Below, in pieces: positions 34,929 through 43,476 of a DNA stretch of 64,000 nucleotides. Under the pieces are notes generated by a model. The model had not been told where the DNA came from. It saw only the letters and a program-made list of their open reading frames with translations, and searched no databases. This stretch comes from Grimontia kaedaensis. GTDB taxonomy: Bacteria > Pseudomonadota > Gammaproteobacteria > Enterobacterales > Vibrionaceae. A program made the translations under genes and the position numbers. The DNA is taken from the NCBI RefSeq assembly GCF_023746615.1, contig NZ_CP082275.1:2294001-2358000 (forward strand), read 5' to 3'. Every line of letters begins with the position of its first letter. Positions within the stretch are counted from its first letter, which is position 1.

Positions 34929-35454
34929 TCAGTCTAAAAGTTTGACTCTGTAACCCAGGTAACTAAGTCACAGACAGGCGGGCTTTTTCGCTTTCCAGTC
35001 CGCTGGCTGTTTTTTGAGGCCAGCGCTCTATTTATCAATACAAAGCTCCTTGTGGGCTTTTGTTATGTGTACTTTCAACACTAGCAGCCTCATTTCAGTC
35101 TACAGGGAATAGATGTTGCCTATTTCGGTGATTACGAACTCTTGTATCGGTTGATTCAAAGCACTTGAATCAATACATTTCCTCTTCCTCTCTCTATTCT
35201 CGATAATTGTACTAAAACGCTTATTATTTCTTGTTTTATACTAGGACGTGTACTTTAAGAAAAAACAGGCGGGGAAATATACATATCAAAAGTAGTTGAC
35301 CGAATGGGTTGGTAAAATATAGATAATAAGCGTAGATAGATAACAAATGAGCGTCTTGGTATTTTGGTATTGGGCCAACTCATTAGGCTCAAAATATCAT
35401 TCGTTTATAAAAGTGTAAAATCTGCGTTTTGGCTTATACACTTTCAACGGAATA
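34929..35454. other. Intergenic region between converging genes
   Basis: About 525 bases, AT-rich. Imperfect hairpins followed by T runs occur at about 34973-35018 and 35042-35066 and may end acyltransferase transcription. Otherwise nothing is recognised; there is no coding frame of note. Confidence 0.4.
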
Positions 35455-36183
35455 TTAATTTCGTCGCTTATGTGCAACTAAACTAAAAGTCCAAGGTTTC
35501 AATGCCAACATTGTGGCATAAGCCTTGCGCCGATGTTTTGGCAAGGTGCGATCTGCGGCAGAGAGTTGGCGAATTTGATGCTTAAGCGCATCGAGCTTGT
35601 TTTCTATAATAGTTACCGAACTTGGTGATAGCTCAAGGGCATCAAAGAGAAACCAGTCATTCTCTGAAAAACCAGTTTGCATAAATTCTTGTTGGATTTG
35701 TTTTTCAAACGCTTGGCGCACGGGACCATTGTCACGCCAACGTATTACTGCCGCTGTTTTCAGCTTCACACTGTCGTCAGCGTTTAACTCCAGTAATCCT
35801 TGCTTTTGCAAACCAATAACGATCTGAATTACCTCTGGCAACTGCCATTGGTAATCATTCACAATTTCACTGATTGTCCATCCATTCAGCAACATATGAA
35901 AACAGCTCAGAGCTTCCACATTGTTAGCAAGATATTGCTCTTGCATGTCACTTAGTTGATCCGGCAACTGAGCGCTTTGCTCTGCTTGTAGCAATAAATT
36001 AGACAAGGGAATGGCAAATAAATGCGCAATATGATTTAGCTGCGCCAAACTAAATTGCCCATTAGACATCAGTCGCTTTATGGAGGACTCACTCAAATTC
36101 ATCTTTCTTGCAAACGCCTTATAAGGCCATTCACGTCGCTTTAGCTCTTGTTTAATCACATAAACTAGACTGTGTTCGATCAT
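35455..36183 (-). CDS. HTH (XRE/Cro-like) transcriptional regulator, likely local regulator of the GH3-fusion operon
   Basis: A 242-residue cytoplasmic DNA-binding protein. The N-terminal helix-turn-helix (~10-60) contains WPYKAFARKMNLSESSIKRL followed by FSLAQLNHIAHLFAI. After a linker there is a winged-helix-like block (~95-150, WTISEIVNDYQWQLPEVIQIV) and a helical C-terminus, a layout reminiscent of TIGR02147/DUF4423 regulators. It is divergent from the next operon, 137 bases away, with an ATTTAGAC operator-like array between. The ATG at 36183 follows a GGTGA sequence; a GTG at 36207 is in frame. The effector is unknown. Confidence 0.75.
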   Translation of the reverse strand: MIEHSLVYVIKQELKRREWPYKAFARKMNLSESSIKRLMSNGQFSLAQLNHIAHLFAIPLSNLLLQAEQSAQLPDQLSDMQEQYLANNVEALSCFHMLLNGWTISEIVNDYQWQLPEVIQIVIGLQKQGLLELNADDSVKLKTAAVIRWRDNGPVRQAFEKQIQQEFMQTGFSENDWFLFDALELSPSSVTIIENKLDALKHQIRQLSAADRTLPKHRRKAYATMLALKPWTFSLVAHKRRN

Positions 36184-36270
36184 ATAGTCACCAAATCCTG
36201 CTACCACTGGTACTATATATCGATACTTGTTTATTTTCAGGTTTATTTTTCACTACCCCCTGGACAAAAT

Positions 36271-36298
36271 ATTTAGACATTTAGACGTCGGTCTAAAT
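36271..36298. promoter_or_regulatory. Operator-like array: ATTTAGAC direct repeat plus inverted copy
   Basis: Two adjacent ATTTAGAC sites (36271 and 36279) are followed by GTCG and the inverted copy GTCTAAAT (36291-36298). The last two form a perfect 8-bp dyad. It lies 22 bases upstream of the GTG start of the GH3-fusion gene, in the short region divergent from the HTH regulator, as an autoregulated operator would. Confidence 0.65.
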
Positions 36299-36320
36299 TC
36301 ACTGCCCAGAGGATATCACC

Positions 36321-38504
36321 GTGAAATTTGCGTATCTTGCGCTTGTTCTAACGCCAGTTTCTATTTTCATAGCGTTCGGTAAACCATGGCTATACCTGCC
36401 ATTGGCGGGGTTAGGCATCATGAGTATTTTACTTTTTGAATATAAAAATACTCATCGACTTGATTGGCGCGCAAATCTTGCCGAACAATGGAGAAATGTC
36501 GTCTATCTCATCTCGATTCAGTTCGTCCTTGTCCAACTGCTTACCAGACTGTTTCACGCGATACCCAAATGGGATTTTTGGCCAAACAGCTTTCCCGTTT
36601 GGGCGCAGCTAACCCTATTGCTAATCACTTCAGATTTCCTGCGCTATTGGCAGCATCGCTTTGCACACAGTCACTATTGGCAATTACACGCACGCCACCA
36701 CCGCCCAGCCAAGCTTCATGCTGCCAATGTGGTTATCTTCCATCCATTGGATAAAGCAATTCAGCTTTGCGCAGATTTACTGCCGTTTGTACTGCTTGCA
36801 GTAAACGCTGAAGTACTGCTGGCCTATGGGTTACTGTATGCTCAGATCGGCTTTCTGCAGCATAGCAATGTGCGCTGGAATCTTGGATGGTTGAATTACA
36901 TCTTTGCTACCGGTCAACTTCACCAATGGCATCATCGGCTAGACAAGAACTATGGCAATAACCTTAGTATTTGGGATTGGATATTTGCAACTGCTTATCT
37001 CGCTGACAGTCCCCCAGAAAGAGTCGGTGCAAGCAAACCCACTGCAATTAAGCCAAATCTGTTCATACAGCTTTATTTACGTTGGCAATATCGCAACGCG
37101 ACCAAACGGCAAAAAAAACTACTGGTAGAGCTCAATCAAATTCGCGCTCAATCCGAGCAGCTACAAAAATATGAAGACCATGGGTTTGAACAGGCTTTTT
37201 CCAAAGGCAATATTCACGGCAAACCCTTACTCGCTTTAGCAAAAACCAGTGGTACAAGCACCAAAAGCAAATACTTGCCAATCACCAAAGAGTATTGTCA
37301 GCTGATTACAAAATCCTTTCGCCAGTTCGCAATTTTACAGTTCATCACCCGCCCATGGCTCATGTTGGGTAAATCTTTGACCATCGCTGGCGATTGTGCC
37401 GAAGAGCAGCAGTTTGGCTTTGATGCCGGTGCTGCCTCCGCTTGGTTTAATCGCTTTAGCCCAAATTTTAGTAAAAAACGTGAATTATTTGATAGCCAGC
37501 TCTTATCAGCTCTGAGCTTTGAAGATAAACAATATGTCAGTTTGTTGATGGCCATGACTGAGCCAAAGCTGATGAGGCTCGCTTCAGCAAACCCTTCGAC
37601 ATTGGTATTGTGGTTGCAGCAACTTCAGGACAAAGCAGAAGATCTAGAGCAGGATTGGAATAGTCATGGTGCCAGATTTAAATTTACTCACCCCAAAATC
37701 TATGCCTGGTTAGCACCGCGACTCAGTAAGCTCGACTTTGTAGGTACTGACATAGCTCTAATCTGGCCTAACCTCAGCGTCATTCATTGTTGGCAATATG
37801 GTAATTGCCAGTTCCCCGCAAAACGCTTACAAACCATCATGGCACAGGTGCAAATTGACGATATTGGCCTGCTCGCAAGCGAAGGAGTTATCAGTCAAAG
37901 TCTAGAGCCCATTCATCAAGGCGGAGCACTGTCGCTGGATGACATTTATTATGAGTTTTTTGACCATCAGCGGCATCAAGTCGAGCTCGATAAACTTGAG
38001 AAAGATAGAACCTATTATCTGGCGATTTCATCTAAGTGGGGTCTGAACCGTTACTGGTTGAATGACATAGTAAAAGTAGTAGGCTTTATCGGAGAATGTC
38101 CGCGAATTATCTTCCAGCAAAAGGGCGAAGGTTGCACTTCACTGACCGGTGAGAAACTACACGAACAGCAGGTACAAGCGGCGATAGCCCAGGTTTTACC
38201 CAATCAATCACCATGGTTTTTGATGTTGGCTGAGCCAAGTACCCAAAAGTATCATTTGCTGATCAATACAGAAATAGACATCTATGCATTCGATCAAGCG
38301 CTACAAAACATCAATATCGAATATCAAAGCAAACGTCAAAGTTCACGCTTATCCATTCCGCTGATGCAACTAATGAATAAAAACATCGAACAACACTACC
38401 GAAACTGGTATCTCGATAATGGTGTCCGCCCCAGCCAGTACAAGCGTATCGCTTTGAAACTGACCACTAGTGAGCAATATCCATGGCAACAACAGTCGAA
38501 GTAA
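36321..38504 (+). CDS. Fusion of fatty-acid-hydroxylase/sterol-desaturase domain with GH3-type acyl-acid-amido synthetase domain
   Basis: A 727-residue two-part protein. Residues ~1-235 are an integral membrane hydroxylase: several helices with the diiron His clusters QHRFAHSH, LHARHH and LHQWHHRLDKNYG, closing with LSIWDWIFAT, as in the fatty acid hydroxylase superfamily. Residues ~275-727 resemble plant and bacterial GH3 proteins. They have the nucleotide-binding TSGTSTKSKYLPIT at 309-322, the ASEGVISQSLEP segment, DDIYYEFF, the SSKWGLNRYWLNDIVKVVGF motif and a late GEKLHEQQVQAAI. GH3 enzymes adenylate a carboxylic acid and join it to an amino acid. It starts with GTG at 36321 after AGAGGA. 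It is followed 13 bases later by an enolase-superfamily gene. Confidence 0.85.
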   Translation: MKFAYLALVLTPVSIFIAFGKPWLYLPLAGLGIMSILLFEYKNTHRLDWRANLAEQWRNVVYLISIQFVLVQLLTRLFHAIPKWDFWPNSFPVWAQLTLLLITSDFLRYWQHRFAHSHYWQLHARHHRPAKLHAANVVIFHPLDKAIQLCADLLPFVLLAVNAEVLLAYGLLYAQIGFLQHSNVRWNLGWLNYIFATGQLHQWHHRLDKNYGNNLSIWDWIFATAYLADSPPERVGASKPTAIKPNLFIQLYLRWQYRNATKRQKKLLVELNQIRAQSEQLQKYEDHGFEQAFSKGNIHGKPLLALAKTSGTSTKSKYLPITKEYCQLITKSFRQFAILQFITRPWLMLGKSLTIAGDCAEEQQFGFDAGAASAWFNRFSPNFSKKRELFDSQLLSALSFEDKQYVSLLMAMTEPKLMRLASANPSTLVLWLQQLQDKAEDLEQDWNSHGARFKFTHPKIYAWLAPRLSKLDFVGTDIALIWPNLSVIHCWQYGNCQFPAKRLQTIMAQVQIDDIGLLASEGVISQSLEPIHQGGALSLDDIYYEFFDHQRHQVELDKLEKDRTYYLAISSKWGLNRYWLNDIVKVVGFIGECPRIIFQQKGEGCTSLTGEKLHEQQVQAAIAQVLPNQSPWFLMLAEPSTQKYHLLINTEIDIYAFDQALQNINIEYQSKRQSSRLSIPLMQLMNKNIEQHYRNWYLDNGVRPSQYKRIALKLTTSEQYPWQQQSK

Positions 38505-38517
38505 GAGGATTATTACT

Positions 38518-39540
38518 ATGTCGGTTAAGTTATATTGGCAACGGGATAAACTAATGCAGACGTTTAGTCATGCACATACTACTCATTCACACCAATCCAG
38601 TGTCTTGGTTGAAATCCAATTACTGGGATACCGAGGGCTGGGTGAGGGCTGTCCGCGGGAATTTATCGATAACAACAAGCCAGATAAAGCTCAAGAATAT
38701 GTACAAAGCTTGTTTGAGCAGTGGATAAATCTTGGTTCGAATATTTGTGCGCTTTCAAAGATGAGAAAAAAAACAGTCTACCCTGCTTTTTATTGCGCAT
38801 TTGAGCTTGCAGCACTTAACTGGCTAGCTGCGCAAAAAGGTGAAACTGGACAAGCGAAAATGCCCGTTATGACTGGAGTCATTCCTATTACCAGTCATGT
38901 CAAACAACGCTGGTTATATCGTACCTATCGGATGTTAGGTGTTCCTCACATTAAACTTAAAGTAAAACAAGACCAGCTTGGCATTGTTGAACAGCTTAAT
39001 CATGGGATTAATCTGCGCCTTGATGCGAATAATGGCTTTGAAACGAGTGAAGCTTGTATACAGGCTCTTGAGAAATATAAAGATAAGATTGGCTACATAG
39101 AAGAACCCGTGCCTGTCCGCGATTTCGAGGGAATGAATGCAGTCGCCTTAGCACTTAACAGCAAAATCATTGTAGATGAGAGTTTCACAACCATAGCAGA
39201 CATCAAAAAATTTGATCCAAACATCCATGTGCTTAATGTCCGCATCAGCAAACTTGGAGGTTTACTGAATGCTTTAGAGGTGGTCAAACAAGCAAGCTTG
39301 CGAGGCTTTGAGATGATTTTGGGGTGCCATGTTGGGGAGAGTAATGTGCTCACACGCGCTGGAATACAGTTATGGCATGCGGGTGAAACAATGGGAGTCA
39401 ATTGGCTCAGTAATGAACTTGGTTTAAATGCCTGGTTATGCGGCGATTGGAAGAGCCCTTATAAACTTACACCTTGGCGTAAGGAGCTTATGTGTCCTAG
39501 TCTCTTCGATAATCAGGCGTATCAGAATTGTCAATTTTAA
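38518..39540 (+). CDS. Enolase-superfamily enzyme, muconate-lactonizing/racemase subgroup
   Basis: A 340-residue TIM-barrel enzyme. The KxK catalytic motif is IKLKVK (K146, K148). Metal ligands are D169 in RLDANNGF, E195 in IEEPVP and D220 in IVDES. The opposing Lys is K245 in RISKLGG. This is the MLE subgroup, which includes dipeptide epimerases, o-succinylbenzoate synthase and N-acylamino-acid racemases. Both Lys needed for two-base racemisation are kept. The specificity loop (~17-30) is unlike well-known members. The ATG at 38518 has AGAGG upstream. It is probably co-translated with the hydroxylase-GH3 gene and may act on its product. Confidence 0.85.
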   Translation: MSVKLYWQRDKLMQTFSHAHTTHSHQSSVLVEIQLLGYRGLGEGCPREFIDNNKPDKAQEYVQSLFEQWINLGSNICALSKMRKKTVYPAFYCAFELAALNWLAAQKGETGQAKMPVMTGVIPITSHVKQRWLYRTYRMLGVPHIKLKVKQDQLGIVEQLNHGINLRLDANNGFETSEACIQALEKYKDKIGYIEEPVPVRDFEGMNAVALALNSKIIVDESFTTIADIKKFDPNIHVLNVRISKLGGLLNALEVVKQASLRGFEMILGCHVGESNVLTRAGIQLWHAGETMGVNWLSNELGLNAWLCGDWKSPYKLTPWRKELMCPSLFDNQAYQNCQF

Positions 39541-39561
39541 CACGCTCACTACTCATTTAAT

Positions 39562-39588
39562 AAACGCCACCTCTCGGTGGCGTTTCAC
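39562..39588. terminator. Bidirectional terminator between the enolase-family and M14 genes
   Basis: AAACGCCACC, TCTC loop, GGTGGCGTTT. It can serve both converging genes. Confidence 0.85.
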
Positions 39589-39602
39589 CTTAAATCAATA
39601 CA

Positions 39603-40727
39603 TTACAGCTTTGGCAATGTCGCCCAAATGGCGGCCAGCATATCGCTACCGAAGGCAGCACTGCGATCTGGTGACCAGCCGTAAATTTCGTCTGGCTGAT
39701 CGTTGTGGTCTTTAAATGGCATTTCAACGGTGTAAGACAAACACTTGAACTGCTCTGCCACCCAGTTAGAACCAACAGTCAGATTAGCTGTGCCCGGTGC
39801 ACTTTTCGGATAGCCGTGGTCGTCCTGAAACTCTGGAGTGATAGTCAGCAGCGCTTGCTTGAAGTGCGCTTCCAGCGCGGCGAATTCTTCATCGTAGGAA
39901 GGAATGCCTTCACTGCCTGCCACAAAGTTGTAGGGAATGGCTTCGTCGCCGTGGATATCCAGGAACATATCTACGCCCGTTTCCAGCATACGTTCACGCA
40001 CGTAGAAAACCTCTGGGCTGCGCTCTATCGTCGGCGTTTGCCATTCGCGGTTAAGGTTTGCGCCGACCGAATTGTGACGAAGGTGACCGCGGATACTACC
40101 GTCTGGGTTCATGTTTGGCACAACACGAATAACTGCATTATCAATTAGCGCTTTGCCGACGGTGTCGGTTTCATCCAGTAGGCGCATCAACAGGCCTTCA
40201 ATAAACCACTCTGCCATGGTTTCACCCGGGTGTTGGCGGCCAATCACCCAAATATTCTTTTTACCTTCGGCTGGTTCGCCAATGGTCAGCAGGCTGATGT
40301 CGTTGCCATCAATGGTTGCACCCAGTGTTTCCAATTTGCAGGCATAATGGGTTTGCGCTTCGTGCAGCAAATCTTGATGACGCTCGTAAGAGTAAGGCGC
40401 GAAATAGGCAAAATACATGGAGCTTGCTTCCGGTATCACCGAGAAACGCAGGTTTTCGCCATCAAACTCTGAAGGAATACGGAACCACTCGTCACGGTCG
40501 TAAGACGCGACTACATCGTAATCCTGCCAACCTTCTGGGTAAGCGGATTTAGCAAGGTTCAGCAGAGTAAACTGGTGCAGTTCCTGCGAATCACTTTCCA
40601 AACGGAAGTGGAACCATTGCGCGGTTTCTGTGTTGTTGTCGGCTGGGATTGAAAGCTGGATATTGGCTGGTGAGTCAGCGGAAACCACCTGAATGTTGCC
40701 GCTGTCAAAGTTGCTGAAGATTTTCAT
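39603..40727 (-). CDS. M14-family metallocarboxypeptidase (cytosolic CCP-like)
   Basis: A 374-residue zinc carboxypeptidase without a signal peptide. The N-terminal ~130 residues form the beta-rich domain typical of M14D cytosolic carboxypeptidases. The catalytic part has the zinc motif GRQHPGETMAEW, the substrate-binding segment NMNPDGSIRGHLRHNSVGAN, the third zinc His in FLDIHGDE and catalytic Glu in YTVEMPFKD. Relatives trim C-terminal residues from peptides or proteins. The bacterial substrate is not known. It starts at an ATG at 40727 and is monocistronic. Confidence 0.9.
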   Translation of the reverse strand: MKIFSNFDSGNIQVVSADSPANIQLSIPADNNTETAQWFHFRLESDSQELHQFTLLNLAKSAYPEGWQDYDVVASYDRDEWFRIPSEFDGENLRFSVIPEASSMYFAYFAPYSYERHQDLLHEAQTHYACKLETLGATIDGNDISLLTIGEPAEGKKNIWVIGRQHPGETMAEWFIEGLLMRLLDETDTVGKALIDNAVIRVVPNMNPDGSIRGHLRHNSVGANLNREWQTPTIERSPEVFYVRERMLETGVDMFLDIHGDEAIPYNFVAGSEGIPSYDEEFAALEAHFKQALLTITPEFQDDHGYPKSAPGTANLTVGSNWVAEQFKCLSYTVEMPFKDHNDQPDEIYGWSPDRSAAFGSDMLAAIWATLPKL

Positions 40728-40921
40728 TATTGATCGTCTTTCTTATCGGAATTTGTGAAATACTTTAGCATAAACAATTTTTCGTTAAAGCGATAAAAGA
40801 CGTATTGAATCGTTAAATCTCACAGCCTAAGCCTTTTATCAAAAGACTATATAAACTTTAAAAATCAAATGATTTAAAATGGCCACAGCTCCACGCGATG
40901 TGGCCACACTAACACTAAAAT

Positions 40922-41569
40922 TTAAAAGTATTTTACCGAAACGTTTTGACTATGGCGGACTCTAGCATGTTCGGGAATGAGGAATCTCATACGAAATCCA
41001 TTAATACTTGGGGAGCCTTGACGATGATAAATCGCAATGTGAGTCAATATAGGAGCATAGGTAAACTCTTTGTTTTCATTAGCAAATGACACAACAGATT
41101 TCTCAATATAGTTTTTGCCAGGATTGGTACCAGACTTAACATCAAACCCATCACCTTTCAATCGCAAAAACTGTATACCAGACTCTCCTACCAGATAATT
41201 TTCTTTAACGATTATCTTTTGTAACCAATGCTTTTTTGGTGAAAAACTATACCGCGGTGACTCGTTACCACCGAGATTATAGTAAAAGGTATCTGTCCCT
41301 CCTCCTCCAATACTACTATTGTATGCGTCTCCGTTAAAACCGGTAACAAAATCTGTACTTACTACGTAAAGATCAATCCTACTGCCACTAATCTCGTCTT
41401 TTGGATGTTTAGTGCTTTCACCAATAACAATCTCTACGGTCTTTAATTTGTAAGGGCCCCATTGCTCCCATTCGTCTTTTACTGTTTTGTCGACTGTTCC
41501 AGAAATAGACGGAAGTGAAAAAGTCAGGGTTATTAAAGTAAAAATTGATAGTAAGTTTCTTAGCTTCAT
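40922..41569 (-). CDS. Secreted protein of unknown function
   Basis: A 215-residue protein with a signal peptide (MKLRNLLSIFTLITLTFSLPS). The mature part is beta-rich and contains no Cys. It has repeated aromatic strands, a Gly-rich turn (SSIGGGGTDTFYY) and a C-terminal INGFRMRFLIPEHARV. The pattern faintly recalls a lectin-like beta-prism or beta-sandwich, but I do not recognise a family. Codon use is AT-rich compared with both neighbours. It stands alone, and a lineage-specific exported factor is likely. Confidence 0.65.
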   Translation of the reverse strand: MKLRNLLSIFTLITLTFSLPSISGTVDKTVKDEWEQWGPYKLKTVEIVIGESTKHPKDEISGSRIDLYVVSTDFVTGFNGDAYNSSIGGGGTDTFYYNLGGNESPRYSFSPKKHWLQKIIVKENYLVGESGIQFLRLKGDGFDVKSGTNPGKNYIEKSVVSFANENKEFTYAPILTHIAIYHRQGSPSINGFRMRFLIPEHARVRHSQNVSVKYF

Positions 41570-42114
41570 GCTTAATCCTCAGTGTTTTCAATATTTGTAG
41601 GATGAAGATGTCGTTAGAAAATAATTATGTAAAGAATGATAAAAGTACCACTTAGAATTTAAAACCTCCCGGATTTTCATGTCACTTTTTATCGATATAA
41701 TGGTAAACAAATAACATCAGATCACATTGTTTCGTGTCGATACATAATGAAAGTAAAGAGGAAAAAACCAACAACTCCCACTTAGGGAATGAACATTGTT
41801 TTTGCTGTTAGAAAATATCACTCAAACTTAAACCACGCGGTTTCAATCTATATTCATACTTTAATGGTATCTAACCTCTCTCAGTGTCTTCTATGGGCAC
41901 TCCCTCTCCACAAAGCGAACGGAAATTTTCAAGTAAAGGTTGGGTTGGTGACATGGCTTGGTTGCCAGAAGTCGCCCTCGCTTGCCCTTACCTGTTAAGC
42001 TCTCGGTAGAATTGATTGCAAATTTTTTGACCATTGCCTCTTTTTTGAACCTGCATTACACTCGCGTTCCTTTTTCGTTTGTTGTTTATTTTTTGCCTGT
42101 CGCTTCTCATCACC
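41570..42114. other. Intergenic region upstream of sotB
   Basis: About 545 bases between divergent genes, AT-rich on the left. A 69-codon plus-strand frame (41789-41998) is unconvincing. No terminator or operator is recognised. Confidence 0.35.
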
Positions 42115-43317
42115 ATGCACACCAAAAACCAAAACCTGCTGCCTTGGCTCAGAGTGTTTCTGATCGCCCTGAGCGCCTTTATTTTCAATACCACCGAATT
42201 TGTCCCTGTCGGCATGTTGGCGAACCTTGGCGAAAGCTTTGGTATACGCCCAGCGGAAGTCGGCCCAATGCTGACGATTTACGCCTGGATTGTGGCGCTG
42301 GCTTCTTTGCCAGTAATGTTACTGCTTGCCAATTTTGAGCGTCGTCGCCTGATGTTGGGCGTATTCGCATTGTTTGTTGTAAGTCATGTCATTTCTGCCA
42401 TGGCAACCAGTTATAACATGCTGCTGGTTTCCCGTGTTGGTATCGCATTTGCGCACTCGGTGTTCTGGTCGATCAGTGTTGCGATGGCTGTAAGAATGGC
42501 TCCGAAAGGCAAAAGAGCGGTGGCAATCAGTCTACTTGGAACCGGTACAGTGTTAGCCATGGTGATGGGGGTGCCATTGGGTCGCGTTGTTGGCGAATGG
42601 TTCGGCTGGCGCACGACTTTCGGTGGCATTGGCGTAATTTCCGGCGTGCTGATGTTGGCACTTTGGCGCTGGCTGCCTGAGCTGCCGGTTTCCAACTCCG
42701 GCAACCTATCCAGCCTGCCCGAGATTGCGCGTAATAAGCCGCTGCTGAGCCTGTATCTATTGACGGCGATTATCGTCACTGCTCATTTTACGGCTTACAC
42801 CTATCTTGAACCGCTGATTCAGCAGGTTTGGAGTTTGAGTGCGGATGTCACCACCTGGGCGCTGATGACTTACGGCGCAGCGGGTATTGTTGGCAGCTTG
42901 TTGTTCAGTCGCCTTCAGCCTCGTCATCCAAACACCCTCCTGATTCTGGGCTTTGGTTTGCTGGCGTTCTGCCTTTCTATGCTCTCGAGATCCGGCGTTG
43001 GAATATTCCAGCTTTTCCCGAGTGTGGCACTTTGGGGCGCAGTGATGATGACAGTCGCCCTCGCCTTGCAAACACGCGCACTGGAATACGGCTCGAAAGC
43101 GACCGATATCACCATGGCTATCTACTCCGGCATTTTTAATGTGGGGATTGGCGGCGGCGCGCTGCTGGGTAGTCAGGTTGTGCTTCACTATGGCGCGGCG
43201 AAAAACGGCCTTGTTGCCCTTGCTGTGATCAGCTTTGGCCTACTGCCACTTTGGTATTTGGTACGGAAGAAGAGAACAGACGACACGGAGCCAGAGTTGG
43301 TTCAAGTGCCATCTTAA
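42115..43317 (+). CDS. sotB: Sugar efflux MFS transporter SotB
   Basis: A 400-residue 12-helix MFS exporter. The opening LIALSAFIFNTTEFVPVGML and the loop LANFERRRLM between helices 2 and 3 match SotB/YdeA, which exports arabinose and other sugars or IPTG. Later features include GKRAVAISLLGTGTVLAMVMGVPLGRVVG. The ATG at 42115 matches the family start but has no good ribosome-binding site; the frame remains open to 42079. It is followed by its own terminator. Confidence 0.88.
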   Translation: MHTKNQNLLPWLRVFLIALSAFIFNTTEFVPVGMLANLGESFGIRPAEVGPMLTIYAWIVALASLPVMLLLANFERRRLMLGVFALFVVSHVISAMATSYNMLLVSRVGIAFAHSVFWSISVAMAVRMAPKGKRAVAISLLGTGTVLAMVMGVPLGRVVGEWFGWRTTFGGIGVISGVLMLALWRWLPELPVSNSGNLSSLPEIARNKPLLSLYLLTAIIVTAHFTAYTYLEPLIQQVWSLSADVTTWALMTYGAAGIVGSLLFSRLQPRHPNTLLILGFGLLAFCLSMLSRSGVGIFQLFPSVALWGAVMMTVALALQTRALEYGSKATDITMAIYSGIFNVGIGGGALLGSQVVLHYGAAKNGLVALAVISFGLLPLWYLVRKKRTDDTEPELVQVPS

Positions 43318-43328
43318 TAGCCAGAACG

Positions 43329-43361
43329 AAAAGCCGCTGACCAAAATCAGCGGCTTTTATC
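43329..43361 (+). terminator. Intrinsic terminator after sotB
   Basis: AAAAGCCGCTGA and TCAGCGGCTTTT with a 6-base loop. Confidence 0.9.
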
Positions 43362-43476
43362 TATAGGCAGTCAAAACGTCAAAACATTTCATTTCCCTAC
43401 TTCGAAATCCGGTGATATCTTCCGTCGCCGACAAAAATTCAGTCGCGCTACCAATCACCTTAGAACGAGAAATAGT

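Noticed and set aside
41789..41998. 69-codon frame upstream of sotB
   Set aside because: No ribosome-binding site, low-complexity hydrophobic start, and probably promoter sequence.
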